From NCBI GenBank assembly GCA_047967505.1, contig CM106541.1: a stretch of DNA of 64,000 bases. One strand, written 5' to 3'. Both the position numbers and the translations under genes were made by a program. How positions within the stretch are numbered: position 1 is the stretch's first letter; each line of letters begins with the position of its first letter. Below, piece by piece: positions 39,001 through 47,267 of the stretch. Under the pieces are notes generated by a model. It ran no database searches. It was not told the origin of the DNA and saw only the letters and a program-made list of their open reading frames with translations. This DNA is from Dipteris shenzhenensis (lineage: Eukaryota; Polypodiophyta; Polypodiopsida; Gleicheniales).

Positions 39001-42000
39001 TCGCCGACAAAAATATCCGTAACTGGTGCAGCTTTGTAGGCCTGATTCCCTTTCGATGCGCGGCGCGCAGTGCGCCCTTGACACAGGACTGCCCCATCTC
39101 CTTCCCAATGATAGGGGTGATTGGTGTACTAAACCCTGGACAAGCCAAGCCTGCCTCACTCATACATAGGCCCCATCTCCTTTGCACGGATTCCAAGTTT
39201 GCCTGCCAACTCAAGGGGGAAAAAAATTGCACGAGCCCCTAGATCAAAGAAGATCAATGCCATTTGATCTCTCACTTTGCCCCGTGCCACGCTTAACTCT
39301 AAGGCATCCCTACTTGGCTGCTCGCCAATCACATCAGGCATTAATCCTGCAGTGGGCTAAGGCTTCTTGCCTTTCTGATCATCCCTATCATCAGCCTTGC
39401 ATTTCAGTTTGCGTTTTGGGCATTCTCGTGCCATATGTCCCTCTTCTTTGCAGTGAAAGCACTTATTGGCGTCCATTAAAGCTTTCCTCTCCTCACGTGA
39501 CAACCAATTAGAGCCTGGCCTATCATGCTTTCCCCCTTGTTAAATGGAGCCTTTGCAACATTCCCTGGCTTTCCTACTCTTTTGAAGGTGTCAGATTTGC
39601 TGCTCTTGTAACCGCTTGTTTTCCCAAGCAACTACGCATCAGCAGTAGCTGGATTTTCAATCAATTGGGACATAGTGGTTACCCTTGTCTTCGAGTCTTA
39701 GTCTCTGATCTCTTTGTGCAAGCCGCATGAGTTTTTCTCAATCTGCTCTGACAATGGCACATGCCTATAAGAGCTAACCAATAAAGCTTCCCAAAACTTT
39801 TTATTGTATTCCCATAACATCCACCTCAAATATGGTGGTCAGCCACGTAGCTGCGAATGACTGTTTAAACTGAACCCAGCTGGTCGGTGCTCTATTCTGG
39901 AGTAGCAAATTTGTCCACCACTATAGGGCATTCCCTTTCAGAAAGGTGGCTGTCTTACACATCTTTGAAGATTCAGTGAAGTTTCCTTCTGAGAAGGCTG
40001 CATCAAACTGTTGAACGAAAGTTAAAGATTTCAGCCTATCCTGAGCCCCATTGAAGGTCTCAAACTTCACTGTGCCCCACCTTCCTTGAAGTCTTTTGCA
40101 TCCCCTTTAGGTGTGAAATTGTCATACACAAATAGCTGTAAAAATTGAGGATACATAGCATTACCTCCATCCTGTCCACCACTCTGACCAGCATCACCAC
40201 CACCCTATCCAGCATCACCACCACTCATAGGTGGGTTTGCCATACCATCCCCAGTCCCTTGCACCCCAAACATACCTGCAGGAGCTCCCAAATTACCATG
40301 CATTCCTCCTTGCAACCCTGGTTGCATTCCAATATTCCCATACATTATGCTGTGCATTGTGGGCTGCACACCAGGCTGAAAATCCACTGGATAGTTTCCA
40401 GACATTCTAGGATAATGCACAGCTTGCCAACCATTGGCTTGAACACTGAACCACCACCAAAATATCGTGGATGCATTAAGGGTTGGGAGAAGGCTTGCTG
40501 TCTCTGATTTGCATTCTGAAGATTATTCCCTTGAGCATGCAGATCAACTCTAGGACCATTAATAGATTGCTGCAATGGAGCACCCTGCACATTTGGCATT
40601 ACTAAAGGCTGTCCATTAAATGGCATGGGACCATAGGGCTGCTTTTGAGCTCTACTGGTTTCCCCTGGATGTGAATGACCCTTTTCTTTTTAGACTTAAA
40701 AGGGGTTTGCATAAACTCAGTAAGCCTTGGGTCCTGAGTGAGATGAGCAAGTGCGCCACTTCACTTACTAGCTGTGCTTTGAACAGTGCATCAGCCTCCT
40801 CTACATCTTCAGCATCATTAGACCCTCCAAGCAGTGTTTCATTCACATCAAGAGCATTTACAGCTTGATGTCCATCAGCATCATCATCAGTGAGCGATGT
40901 ACTTGCTGAATGTTTATCCTTGCTGTAAATCAACTACAGCTAGCAATACTAACACCAGAGACAACCACAGGCTCACCTCCTTAAAGAAGGTGGTGATGTC
41001 CCCGCAATGGAACCATGAAACCGGCCTCATGACTGAGAGGAGGGCGGTAATAAAGAATTCACACAGCCAACTCTCTCACATTAATAGTTCAACAAGTAAA
41101 CAACAAAATGGATTGGGAGCTAGAATGCTTCTGCTCAAGACAATTACACAAACTGGACCCAAACCTTGGCATTGCTTTCGGTATTTCTTTATTAATTGGA
41201 GAACCTTACCAATGGGTTACACAAATCTTTTCAACTTCCCTTTGATTCTGTGCATAACTCACGCCCAGAGGGAATCAATACCTCAAGCAATAACCCTGCT
41301 AGGCTCTACTCTCACCCAACAAAGCAATAGGCATCCAACGTTATTCCAAATGCTGGCATGAAGCTTGGAGTTGTTACTAGCAACCCATGCGGGGTCACAG
41401 AACTCCCCTGCCAGCCTCAGGTGTCCATTGAACCACTGATATGACCAAGCAATGGGTGAAAGCAGAAATAATCAGTCTGCAATCTCGGGAACTTGCGCTC
41501 AAACTCGAAGCATTCACCATAAACCACTCTGCCAAGAAAGTCTCTCCAAGACGGCTCACAACAATGGAGTAGGATCAAGAGGAAGCAACTAGCTTGTCTT
41601 GGTCAACTTGGAGGCATAAACTAAGCTCATACTTGAGCTTATGCAATCCCATTCTCAATGATGCATTATCTGCAGCCCATACATCTGCTTATTGAATGGC
41701 CTCACTAGCTCGTACAGTTCATATCACAACCATCCGTACAGCTGTACTCCCACGTGTGCACACCGTTGATGAATCATATGCTGTCCATACCATCACGTGT
41801 GCACTCTGTTCGTTGACCATACGCTGTTTATACCCGTACTGTAGCAGTCCGTATAGATTTGGAACCCGTATAGTCTATAGTACAATAGCTCGTATTGACG
41901 TGTTCAGTGCAACTTATGAGCACCCGTGCCTACTGATGGCCCATACCACCCGTATAGTCTATGCACTGTCAGTGCGACTAATTGGCGCAGCTTGAGAATT

Positions 42001-45000
42001 CGTCTATACAGCAGTCCATACTCGCTTTCGTACATCAAAGTGCGACAAAATTTGCTAATGCCTGTGAACCAACAGTCCGTCGTCCACCTTCACTTCCTTC
42101 CTAGGTGCTTCCTCTAGTTCCATTCCAATTGGGGGAGGAAATTGCCACGTGGCAATTCCCCACGTGCTCAATTGTGGCTTGCCCCGAATTTAGATTCTTT
42201 AGGGCCTTTTTTCCCCTTTGCCCCTTTGCCCCTCCTAGAGCACCAAGGTCCAACATTGGGATTTTGGGTCCCTTTTGCCCCTTCCCCCAATCTAGGACTA
42301 CCTAGGGCATTTAATGCCAAGGGAGCCTGTTTTGCCCTTCACGTCGGGACCAACTAGGGACACTGAAGTCCTAGTGGAGCCATGCACACTTAGTGTACCC
42401 CCAAAGTCCTTTGCACACCAACACAAGCTTTGCTTGCAAGTAGGCCCCAAGCATTCACACTTAGGTTTCACATTATAGTTTGAAAGTGACGTCCTCATGA
42501 CACTTATCAGGTTATCTAGGAGGACCTCATACAGCTATACACATTGAAGACTTGGTTAGCTCCTAGGGAGCTTCTTGTGAAGCTTAGCTTCTACAGAGAT
42601 CATTGCATACAGATATCAGAGGAGGGCTTCATTGACATGCCAGGCTACATACGGATTCACCTCTTTCATTCTTTGAGGATCGATTGGGCAGTTTCGTGTT
42701 TCACATCGACTACACATTGAGAATGGACGGATTGAGCACCATACCTAGAGAGGGTCACATCTGCACTCTATGTGATATACATGAGGTCAAGTCATGAGGA
42801 GCACTTTGCTTTTAGATGCCTTGTGTACTAGAGATCCAAGGTCGTTACTAGTCTTTTCACAGATGGATTCGGATCCCTCTTCATAACTAGGAATTCTCCA
42901 ATACACAAAGCACCACTTGATAAATTGAGAAAGAAACCAAAAGCACAAAGAGACAATGACAACCACCTAAGTACAGTCTCCCCTCGAGATGAGTGGCTTA
43001 TGCTTTCTCATATGGAGTATCTAAGATATTCAATTAAAGAATAAGGAGCCAATTTTTTCCCTCTCTCATCCATAATAAGGGATGCTCTTTACATAGCCTC
43101 TTTGGGCTTTATTTATCCTAAATTTAGTTTATATCCTCTAAGAGAAAATATTGCTCAAGCTATACAATATCAAAGAAATACAAAATTGGCCCATGGCCAT
43201 ATAGCATGTGCGGTGTGATATCTCAATCGGTACCCTCGCACGAACTCCAATCCTCATCATTAGTTCCATTATGTGTACTCAAGCTAGAATTATATTAGTA
43301 ATAAACAATCAATTGAACAAATCACCGAATCAATCCATCCCAATATAATTATGCTCAAGTACAATAATAAAACACAACACCAATAACAATAGCGACATCA
43401 GTATCAGCATGGAATCATCCACAGTACTGACCATCTAGCATGGCAAAAGTTAGGTGTCCCCAACTCGTATCACATCCGGATCACAAATGTTTGGTGACTT
43501 TCATTCAAGAGGCCATATGATACAAATACCAACTGCTCACATAGCTGAGATCAGGATACTTAGCCTAGTTTCACTTAGAGTGTGATCACTTAGTTTTTCC
43601 AGCCAAATAGCATGAACCAGGAGGCAGTGTAGCCGAGACCTTGAGTGAGAGAGATGACAAACCCATCAGCGTGTTGATGCACAGATCAAGCTCGGGGATC
43701 TTCCCTCCATGTTCACTAGACTAGATGCACGCTTGAAGGATGTGACAGCGGCATGTGTCCGATGAAAGGCCACAGCTAGGGGACCACATCAAACCATGCA
43801 TACTGACCCTCACCATTGCTCTATCATGGGTTTTATGCCGCCGCAGCCCCGTACATCATCGGGACCTCTTGTGGACTTGACTCTCCGCCAGCATCCAAAG
43901 GACCACCACAGTGATGCATCGGGGTGGGAGTTTCAGACGAAATGGGTTGCCCTAGAGATCCTTGCTCTTGTTGAGTTTCTATCGCCATTGTGATTGTGGA
44001 GACTACACCCAGAGTTGGAGAAGATCTTATTGGTGGTGAGGCTATATTGGCTGTGCCATCTGGGGGGTACGAGGACAATGCCTCTTGTCGTGTCTCTGCT
44101 TCTCCTCCGTATTCATGCGTTTATCTGTCACCACTTTGCTGCTGGAAGTATCGCAGGTCTTGGAATCCTTGGACCTGAGGTGTTCAGATACTCCTTATAT
44201 TTGCGTTCCCTCCTAATGGCCTAACTTATGACTCAGCCTGACTGGCCAAGTGGGGTCTCACAATTCACTATTGAGTTGCTTCATTCAAAGCATTTACTGA
44301 AAGAGCATGCCAAGCACAGGAAGCTAGAATAATCTTGAATGGCGGTTCTAAAAGGGAAATAAGATTGAAAAAATAGAGATGGATGTTGTAGAGTCGGTTG
44401 ATGGAAATGATCAAAATTTTCTGATGGAGATTTCTTAACGTTTCAATGTTGTTCAATCATATGACTCTGCCCAGGTTCCGCTTGTAATGTGGGTAAGTAA
44501 CATTTTTGTGTCAGGTAGAGTTTAAGGTACTCACATCCTGATATGTCTGATGGCAGCATCACTGCAGATGTTGTGGAAGGAGCCTCTGCAATGAGCATTC
44601 ATCCAACCAAATGGTATGTAATTTCAAAATCTCAGATTCTCGGAAGACCAGTGTACACTATCTGTTGATATTTTTAAAATAGTAAGTTCAACTTGACAAA
44701 ATATAACGTCGGACTAGCATCTTGAAGGAGATGGTTTTTCAGTAACTATCTTGGCTGTTCCATTGTACAGGCTTTGCCACAATTTGGACTGAAATCTGCT
44801 GTCCGGGTTTGTGATGATTGCTTTCAGTCACCACAACAGTGAGCAATAATGCTTACCTTTTCTATGACCATCTTGTTATAATATCATTTAGTTATTGTAT
44901 TTCTTTTGTATAAACACTATAAAATAAACATGTAAATCATGCGTTATACTTTTGATTATGTTGCCTTGATACATTGGCAGCTTTAGTAAGAAATATGAGA

Positions 45001-46746
45001 CGTACACCGTCGTTTTCAACATTTTTGTTTTTTGATCTTGCAGTCACCCGCCTGAAGGAAGGATTTCACAGGTGGAAGTTGATGGTTCAAGAGCTGCATC
45101 ATCTTTCTCCAAGTTGTCTCTGTCTCCCAGCAGTAGTCCGCCTTTGACAGAAGAAATGCCTTCAGTCACTCCAGAGACACAAATTCTTGAGTGTACTTGT
45201 GGGATGCCTTTATGTATATGCCAAGCTCCTACTCCTCCGCAGGTGATTAAATTCTTTTAAGTGATTGTGTCTATTTTATTATTATGATTGGTTAAATTAT
45301 TTTATTTAATTAAATCATTGCCTTTATGTATATGCCAAGCTCCTACTCCTCTACAGGTGATTAAATTCTTTTAAATGATTTTGTTTATTTTATTATTGTT
45401 ATTAGTTAAATTATTGTATTATTGGGAATTCTGACATCTTCAGTAGGATTAAATACTGATAAGTCAGATAATAACCTACATTGGTTTTGACAACATGTAT
45501 CTCAGCTAGTTTGTTGCTTGAATCTGAAAATATGCAGATAAATGTGTTTTCAGGTTATCTCATCTACTGAACCAGTGACTCCTTTCATATCAAAAAAAAA
45601 TCCTTCAGTGTCTTCTGGGACTAACTCGACAGCTGCAAAACCTGCTGCAATTTCTTCTTTTGGCAATAATCTCCCAAGGTTTGTGAAGATCTTATGGCAA
45701 GCTCAGTTGTTTCTTTAGCTCATAGTAAAACATGAATATTAAGATCCTCCATCTGTGAGTGCCTCTGTGTTGGTGTAAAAAGTGTAATCTTTCAGCATAT
45801 TGTTTTCCTTAGTAGCTTAGTTGCATGGATTGCGTAAATATGGAGATTTTTGCAGTCTATTTTTCTCCACTACACAAATGGCAAATGGAGGAAGTCATTG
45901 TATGTCGAAAAAATATGAGGCCACAGGAGAGGTACTTTCAATTCAATGTACATTATTGCTGTGGACTGCACTTAATCAGAAGCCAACTAAGAGCTATTGG
46001 ATTTCTGCACTTCTGATTCATCTTACAACAGGGGATGCGAGAAGCTATCAAAGTTGGTGATGTGGCATCTGTGAAAGATTTGCTTGCAAGTGTAAGGCTG
46101 TGTTAGTGTCTTTTTCTATTAATCTATCAGAAATGGTTCTTATCATCCGCCGTTGCATCACAATTGTGATGACTAGGGTTATTATAGCTTTGAAAGTGCC
46201 TTGTTTTGGAGGGATACTGAAGAGCAAGTTTTTGATTTTTGGAACTAGTAATCGGACGCAGCATTAGGCTTGGACAAGCAATGTTAAATTTTTTCCATAC
46301 TGTAGCTCATATTCAATAATCATTCATCTGAGCAGGCAATGGTCCTAGTGAAAATAGGCAGGGCGTCCGTTAGCCTTTATTTATGTTAGCTTATGTAATG
46401 CTGCATTGCTTTGCAATACTCATTCATTGAAGGGCGGTCAATGGTTCTAGAGCTGTTCTTAATGTCCTTAGAGCTTTGTATTGTTTTGGGAAGTGTTGGA
46501 AGATGAGGCTCACTTATCCTGTTTAATGCAGGGTGTTGATCCAAATCATACAGACAAGCAAGGAATGTCTTTACTTCACCTTGTAAGTCAAAGAGCTGCT
46601 TTTAAATTTCATGCAGTGAAAAACGAAGCTGCAGAATTAAAATTACTATTCTGTCTTGCTTGCACAGGCAGCTGTATTCAATTTAACTGAAATCGCATTC
46701 TTGTTGATGGATGCGGGGGCAAAAGTGGATGCTAAAAATTCTCAAG
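18912..46746 (+). CDS. FYVE zinc-finger / ankyrin-repeat protein gene, exons 1-9 (3' end outside window)
   Basis: Nine exons with GT/AG borders and matching phases join to 265 codons plus one base. Residues 14-64 form a FYVE domain, which in known families binds PI3P on endosomes: CAIC (14-17), RRRHHCRCCG (25-34), LCNEH (37-41), RVCDDC (58-63). The sixth zinc ligand position is His41 rather than Cys, and the N-terminal WxxD is missing. Residues about 65-202 are Ser/Pro/Thr-rich and low in structure, with a small Cys cluster ([11 protein letters not shown]). Residues 203-265 read as ankyrin repeats ([20 protein letters not shown], then [20 protein letters not shown], then [10 protein letters not shown]). 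The last exon should finish the ankyrin repeat (a new exon starting in phase 1) and is not in the window. A role in endosomal or vacuolar trafficking is inferred from the domains. Confidence 0.87.
18993..19778 (+). other. Start of intron 1, no element recognised
   Basis: Intron sequence between the exon 1 donor and the tandem repeat. An open frame covering 18823-19149 is only a shadow of exon 1 in another frame. Nothing else is recognised. Confidence 0.5.
19779..20076. repeat. Three tandem units of about 99 bp
   Basis: Units start at 19779, 19879 and 19977, each opening TAAGT followed by a TTCAA-TGTC core. They diverge visibly. The chromovirus inserted just beyond the third unit (its TSD is 20077-20081). 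Confidence 0.8.
20082..20492 (+). repeat. Chromovirus 5' LTR
   Basis: A 411-bp LTR from TGTCACGATC to TTACA. It closely matches 26197-26604. Confidence 0.93.
20494..20505 (+). promoter_or_regulatory. Chromovirus primer-binding site
   Basis: TGGTATCAGAGC, one base after the LTR end; tRNA-iMet type. Confidence 0.9.
20506..21759 (+). other. Chromovirus untranslated leader
   Basis: 1.25 kb between the primer site and gag. It includes an imperfect run of ACACCCCTT-type motifs at about 20755-20950 and C-rich sequence at 21120-21600. No protein is recognised. Confidence 0.6.
21760..22660 (+). pseudogene. Chromovirus gag
   Basis: From ATG 21760 the frame is open for 258 codons. It contains the retrotransposon Gag domain ([65 protein letters not shown]) and a basic Gln/Ser tail. 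It stops at TAA 22534. A zinc-knuckle remnant ([17 protein letters not shown]) is at about 22608-22665, with its first Cys pair altered. Gag builds the particle and packages the RNA. Confidence 0.85.
22675..23440 (+). pseudogene. Chromovirus protease region
   Basis: The aspartic protease reads [16 protein letters not shown] near 22850, followed by LANGTTF and ILGQ-stop-WLYDYDP. TAG codons after MDY (22939) and LGQ and a frameshift near 23325 break it. It joins the RT through [19 protein letters not shown]. Confidence 0.8.
23445..24875 (+). pseudogene. Chromovirus reverse transcriptase and RNase H
   Basis: The RT is well preserved: [68 protein letters not shown] and the catalytic [10 protein letters not shown] near 23870. 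A TAA at 24240-24242 interrupts before the connection. RNase H follows ([48 protein letters not shown], and NVVADALS with ADAL near 24630). It converts the element RNA to DNA. Confidence 0.9.
24876..26165 (+). pseudogene. Chromovirus integrase and chromodomain
   Basis: The zinc-binding HHCC part ([13 protein letters not shown] ... CLSCQQMKA) is followed by the DDE core ([41 protein letters not shown]). The downstream GPFRIVKK region leads into a chromodomain in another frame ([20 protein letters not shown] ... [14 protein letters not shown], about 25975-26110). Most stops are TGA at sites where CGA (Arg) or TGG (Trp) is expected, consistent with C-to-T decay. The chromodomain marks the element as a chromovirus. 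Confidence 0.87.
26197..26604 (+). repeat. Chromovirus 3' LTR
   Basis: A 408-bp LTR with TG start and a mutated TA end. It is followed by the target duplication CTCGT. Confidence 0.93.
26610..27804 (+). other. Intron 1 stretch with a (TC)n microsatellite
   Basis: No coding region is supported. A TC dinucleotide run of about 25 units lies at 27420-27470. The long Leu/Ser frame over it is an artefact of the repeat. Confidence 0.6.
27810..28102 (-). repeat. Element F 3' LTR
   Basis: 293 bp, from TGTTGGAACTTGG to CCCAACA in + orientation. It is shorter than its partner because it lost about 75 bp around the CA repeat. The purine tract of the element (CCTTGAGGGTGGGTA on -) adjoins it. Confidence 0.9.
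28456..28848 (-). pseudogene. Element F gag C-terminal part
   Basis: 130 codons starting at [17 protein letters not shown]. One complete zinc knuckle, [14 protein letters not shown] (CX2CX4HX4C), is followed by a charged tail ending [11 protein letters not shown] and a short extension. The tail resembles the end of element G Gag (NFVVEDKDFAF). The capsid domain found in B and G is absent, so this copy can bind RNA at best. The ATG may not be a true start. Confidence 0.75.
28885..28970 (-). pseudogene. Element F upstream ORF remnant
   Basis: The - strand reads [12 protein letters not shown] and then [13 protein letters not shown] before a TAG. It matches the end of the small ORF at 54377-54601 in element G (YAKQLGF ... 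LYGEGDFF). The N-terminal part is lost. Both lie just upstream of gag. Confidence 0.65.
29052..29520 (-). repeat. Inverted-pol gypsy 3' LTR
   Basis: A 469-bp LTR (TGATACGTAC to GCATAACA on +), nearly identical to 32708-33171. Confidence 0.92.
29523..31140 (-). pseudogene. Gypsy RNase H second half, integrase and chromodomain-like tail
   Basis: Reading - from about 31140: [31 protein letters not shown] and [11 protein letters not shown] (RNase H). Integrase follows: [18 protein letters not shown] and [16 protein letters not shown] (HHCC), [13 protein letters not shown] (first Asp of DDE), then a break near 30255. The second block (29523-30251) reads [30 protein letters not shown] and GPF-like [16 protein letters not shown]. 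The tail [12 protein letters not shown] ... [16 protein letters not shown] looks like a chromodomain. The DNA near 30256-30340 that should hold the second catalytic Asp is deleted. Confidence 0.86.
31175..32707 (+). pseudogene. Inverted gypsy segment: protease-like region, RT, start of RNase H
   Basis: The + strand reads [20 protein letters not shown] (protease C-terminal side), [19 protein letters not shown], then [62 protein letters not shown] and [11 protein letters not shown] (catalytic, F instead of Y). RNase H begins [20 protein letters not shown] and stops at the LTR border 32707. The segment continues functionally into 31140 on the opposite strand, so it has been flipped. TAG stops occur at 31825-31827 and 32544-32546. 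Confidence 0.88.
32708..33171 (-). repeat. Inverted-pol gypsy 5' LTR
   Basis: A 464-bp LTR. On its inner side (32707) it is fused directly to RNase H sequence, with no primer site. Confidence 0.9.
33177..33888 (-). other. Element F untranslated leader
   Basis: Leader between the primer site and the gypsy insertion. A stretch close to the primer (CCACCTCATCATCTTCTTCT on -) resembles the leaders of B and G. Open frames on + here are not supported. Confidence 0.6.
33889..33900 (-). promoter_or_regulatory. Element F primer-binding site
   Basis: Reverse complement TGGTATCAGAGC, separated from the LTR by two bases, as in element G. Confidence 0.88.
33921..35714 (-). mobile_element. 5'-truncated LINE inserted in the element F LTR
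   Basis: Non-LTR element on -, with its 3' end at 33921 in a (TTTC)n tail preceded by TTTAATAAACTTTC. The same end occurs in the LINE copy at 49340-49360. GAGA repeated at both borders fits a short target duplication. It splits the F LTR after base 18. Confidence 0.88.
34272..35690 (-). pseudogene. LINE ORF2: RT N-terminal part and C-terminal zinc region
   Basis: The - strand reads [40 protein letters not shown] and [20 protein letters not shown] (the fingers/palm start of a LINE RT). It then passes directly from LEVIWAV to [13 protein letters not shown], so the YXDD active site found in the copy at 47341-47646 has been deleted. The C-terminal part (34272-34925) has [20 protein letters not shown] followed by C, a CX2C...HX4C finger typical of LINE ORF2 ends. 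It is inactive. Confidence 0.85.
35715..36071 (-). repeat. Element F 5' LTR, main part, with (CA)n
   Basis: 357 bp of the LTR; the other 18 bp are at 33903-33920. It contains a CA-dinucleotide run at about 35973-36006. Ends CCCAACA, then AGTAT. Confidence 0.9.
36390..37330 (+). pseudogene. Decayed LINE fragment
   Basis: A degenerate relative of the LINE at 33921-35714, in + orientation. Recognisable pieces include [17 protein letters not shown], a DNA match around the FCKAFDT block near 36720, and a tail region near 37010-37270. Many stops; no functional frame. Confidence 0.7.
37600..38995 (+). pseudogene. Gypsy RT fragment
   Basis: On +: [17 protein letters not shown], then [31 protein letters not shown], an RT block [30 protein letters not shown], and [12 protein letters not shown] ... 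[14 protein letters not shown]. Frameshifts are frequent. A 232-bp insertion interrupts it at 38486. It meets the reversed gag-protease block at about 38997. Confidence 0.8.
38486..38717. mobile_element. 232-bp insertion with a 15-bp target duplication
   Basis: ATGTGCAGAAAGCTC stands at 38471-38485 and again at 38718-38732. Removing the insert plus one copy restores a continuous RT reading. A 15-bp duplication fits LINE-mediated insertion (a SINE-like sequence), but there is no poly-A tail and I could not identify pol III boxes. Confidence 0.65.
38998..40933 (-). pseudogene. Gypsy gag and protease, decayed
   Basis: The - strand opens at 40933 with an acidic N-terminus ([20 protein letters not shown]), continues into a Gly/Met/Pro-rich stretch (40205-40626) and a capsid remnant. 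A complete zinc knuckle [14 protein letters not shown] lies at about 39410-39452. The protease-like part ([20 protein letters not shown]) has DLGA where DSGA is usual. Several stops. Confidence 0.78.
40934..42484. other. Intron 1 stretch, no gene recognised
   Basis: Presumed untranslated sequence next to the gag block. From 41690 to about 42030 the sequence is rich in CGTATAG, CCGTAC and similar motifs, reminiscent of the leader of copia D at 61350-61930. 42120-42320 is C-rich. No LTR pair could be paired. Confidence 0.45.
42485..42890 (+). pseudogene. LINE ORF2 C-terminal fragment
   Basis: About 400 bp similar to the C-terminal part of the other LINE copies (DNA match around the SFYRDHC block, and [11 protein letters not shown] before a stop). 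Both ends are truncated. Confidence 0.7.
42891..44556. other. Intron 1 right end, no gene recognised
   Basis: No supported ORF or repeat pair. The sequence after about 44270 is AT-rich and leads to the exon 2 acceptor. Confidence 0.5.
44557..44613 (+). CDS. FYVE-ankyrin exon 2
   Basis: Codons 28-46 ([19 protein letters not shown]). Acceptor GATGGCAG, donor GTATGTAA, phase 0 on both sides. Joined to exon 1 it restores the FYVE signature RRHHCR across 25.6 kb. Confidence 0.88.
44771..44838 (+). CDS. FYVE-ankyrin exon 3
   Basis: Codons 47-68 plus two bases. Acceptor TTGTACAG, donor GTGAGCAA. It encodes [18 protein letters not shown], the end of the FYVE domain. Confidence 0.88.
45044..45242 (+). 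CDS. FYVE-ankyrin exon 4
   Basis: 199 bp, starting in phase 2 and ending in phase 0. Acceptor ATCTTGCAG, donor GTGATTAA. It encodes a Ser/Pro-rich linker with the Cys motif [11 protein letters not shown]. Its 3' end and the donor are duplicated in the following intron. Confidence 0.85.
45205..45432. repeat. 114-bp tandem duplication across the exon 4 donor
   Basis: Unit 1 starts at 45205 inside exon 4 (TGCCTTTATG) and unit 2 at 45319. Unit 2 carries a copy of the last 38 bp of exon 4 (ending CTCCTCTACAG) and of the GTGATT donor. The second copy lies in intron 4. Confidence 0.85.
45554..45678 (+). CDS. FYVE-ankyrin exon 5
   Basis: 125 bp, phase 0 in, phase 2 out. Acceptor GTTTTCAG, donor GTTTGTGA. 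Ser/Thr/Pro-rich linker ([11 protein letters not shown]) with a run of nine A bases near 45592. Confidence 0.83.
45856..45931 (+). CDS. FYVE-ankyrin exon 6
   Basis: 76 bp, phase 2 in, phase 0 out. Acceptor TTTTGCAG, donor GTACTTTC. It encodes [20 protein letters not shown], a linker before the ankyrin part. Confidence 0.78.
46032..46091 (+). CDS. FYVE-ankyrin exon 7
   Basis: 60 bp, phase 0 on both sides. Acceptor TTACAACAG, donor GTAAGGCT. It encodes [20 protein letters not shown], the first helix pair of an ankyrin repeat. Confidence 0.86.
46532..46582 (+). CDS. FYVE-ankyrin exon 8
   Basis: 51 bp, phase 0 on both sides. Acceptor TTAATGCAG, donor GTAAGTCA. It encodes [17 protein letters not shown], the ankyrin loop and next helix. 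Confidence 0.86.
46668..46746 (+). CDS. FYVE-ankyrin exon 9
   Basis: 79 bp, phase 0 in, phase 1 out. Acceptor TTGCACAG, donor GTAAATAA. It encodes [20 protein letters not shown] and DAKNSQ. The following intron runs to the window edge. Confidence 0.86.
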
Positions 46747-47265
46747 GTAAATAAAATATGGCCATTCTTAAGTCCATCTCTGTTACTTGCACAATGTTCT
46801 AATCCCCCAGTGGTTATATGACAAGCCATATCATTGCTACACGGTTTGTTGTCAAAGGTTGTTATGATATGGATAAGATTTTACAAGCAGGATTACTCAT
46901 TCTTCTCATTGTAACAATGAGACTATAAAATGCAGTGGCGAATAGAAATGACAGATAATAGATAAAGAGTGTCGCTGTGTCTTGCCAAATATGATGTTCT
47001 ATCATCTCTCTAGAAGGGGTCCCTCTCTCCTTTTTTGGTTCTAGGTTGAGATTGCTCCTTGTTTTGTCCAAAGTGAATGCTTCCTTTGCCTCCTACGAAG
47101 GAAGCTCTACTCCTTCCTGCTTGTGAAGTAGTTTCCTTGTCTACTTTTCATTTTGTTTCATGTCCCCATTTTTTAAAGGGGGGAGAGTGTTGGTTTTGTT
47201 TGATTAGTTTTTTGGTTTATACCCCCCTCCCCTCTGTCTCTATATCTCTCTCTTGCTTTCTGGAT
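46747..47265 (+). other. Start of intron 9, no element recognised
   Basis: AT-rich intron sequence, ending in a T/C-rich stretch just before the truncated LINE. No continuation of the ankyrin frame was found here. Confidence 0.55.
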
Positions 47266-47267
47266 TT

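Noticed and set aside
40145-40507. 120-codon Thr/His/Ser frame on +
   Set aside because: Antisense shadow of the Gly/Met-rich gag region on the - strand.
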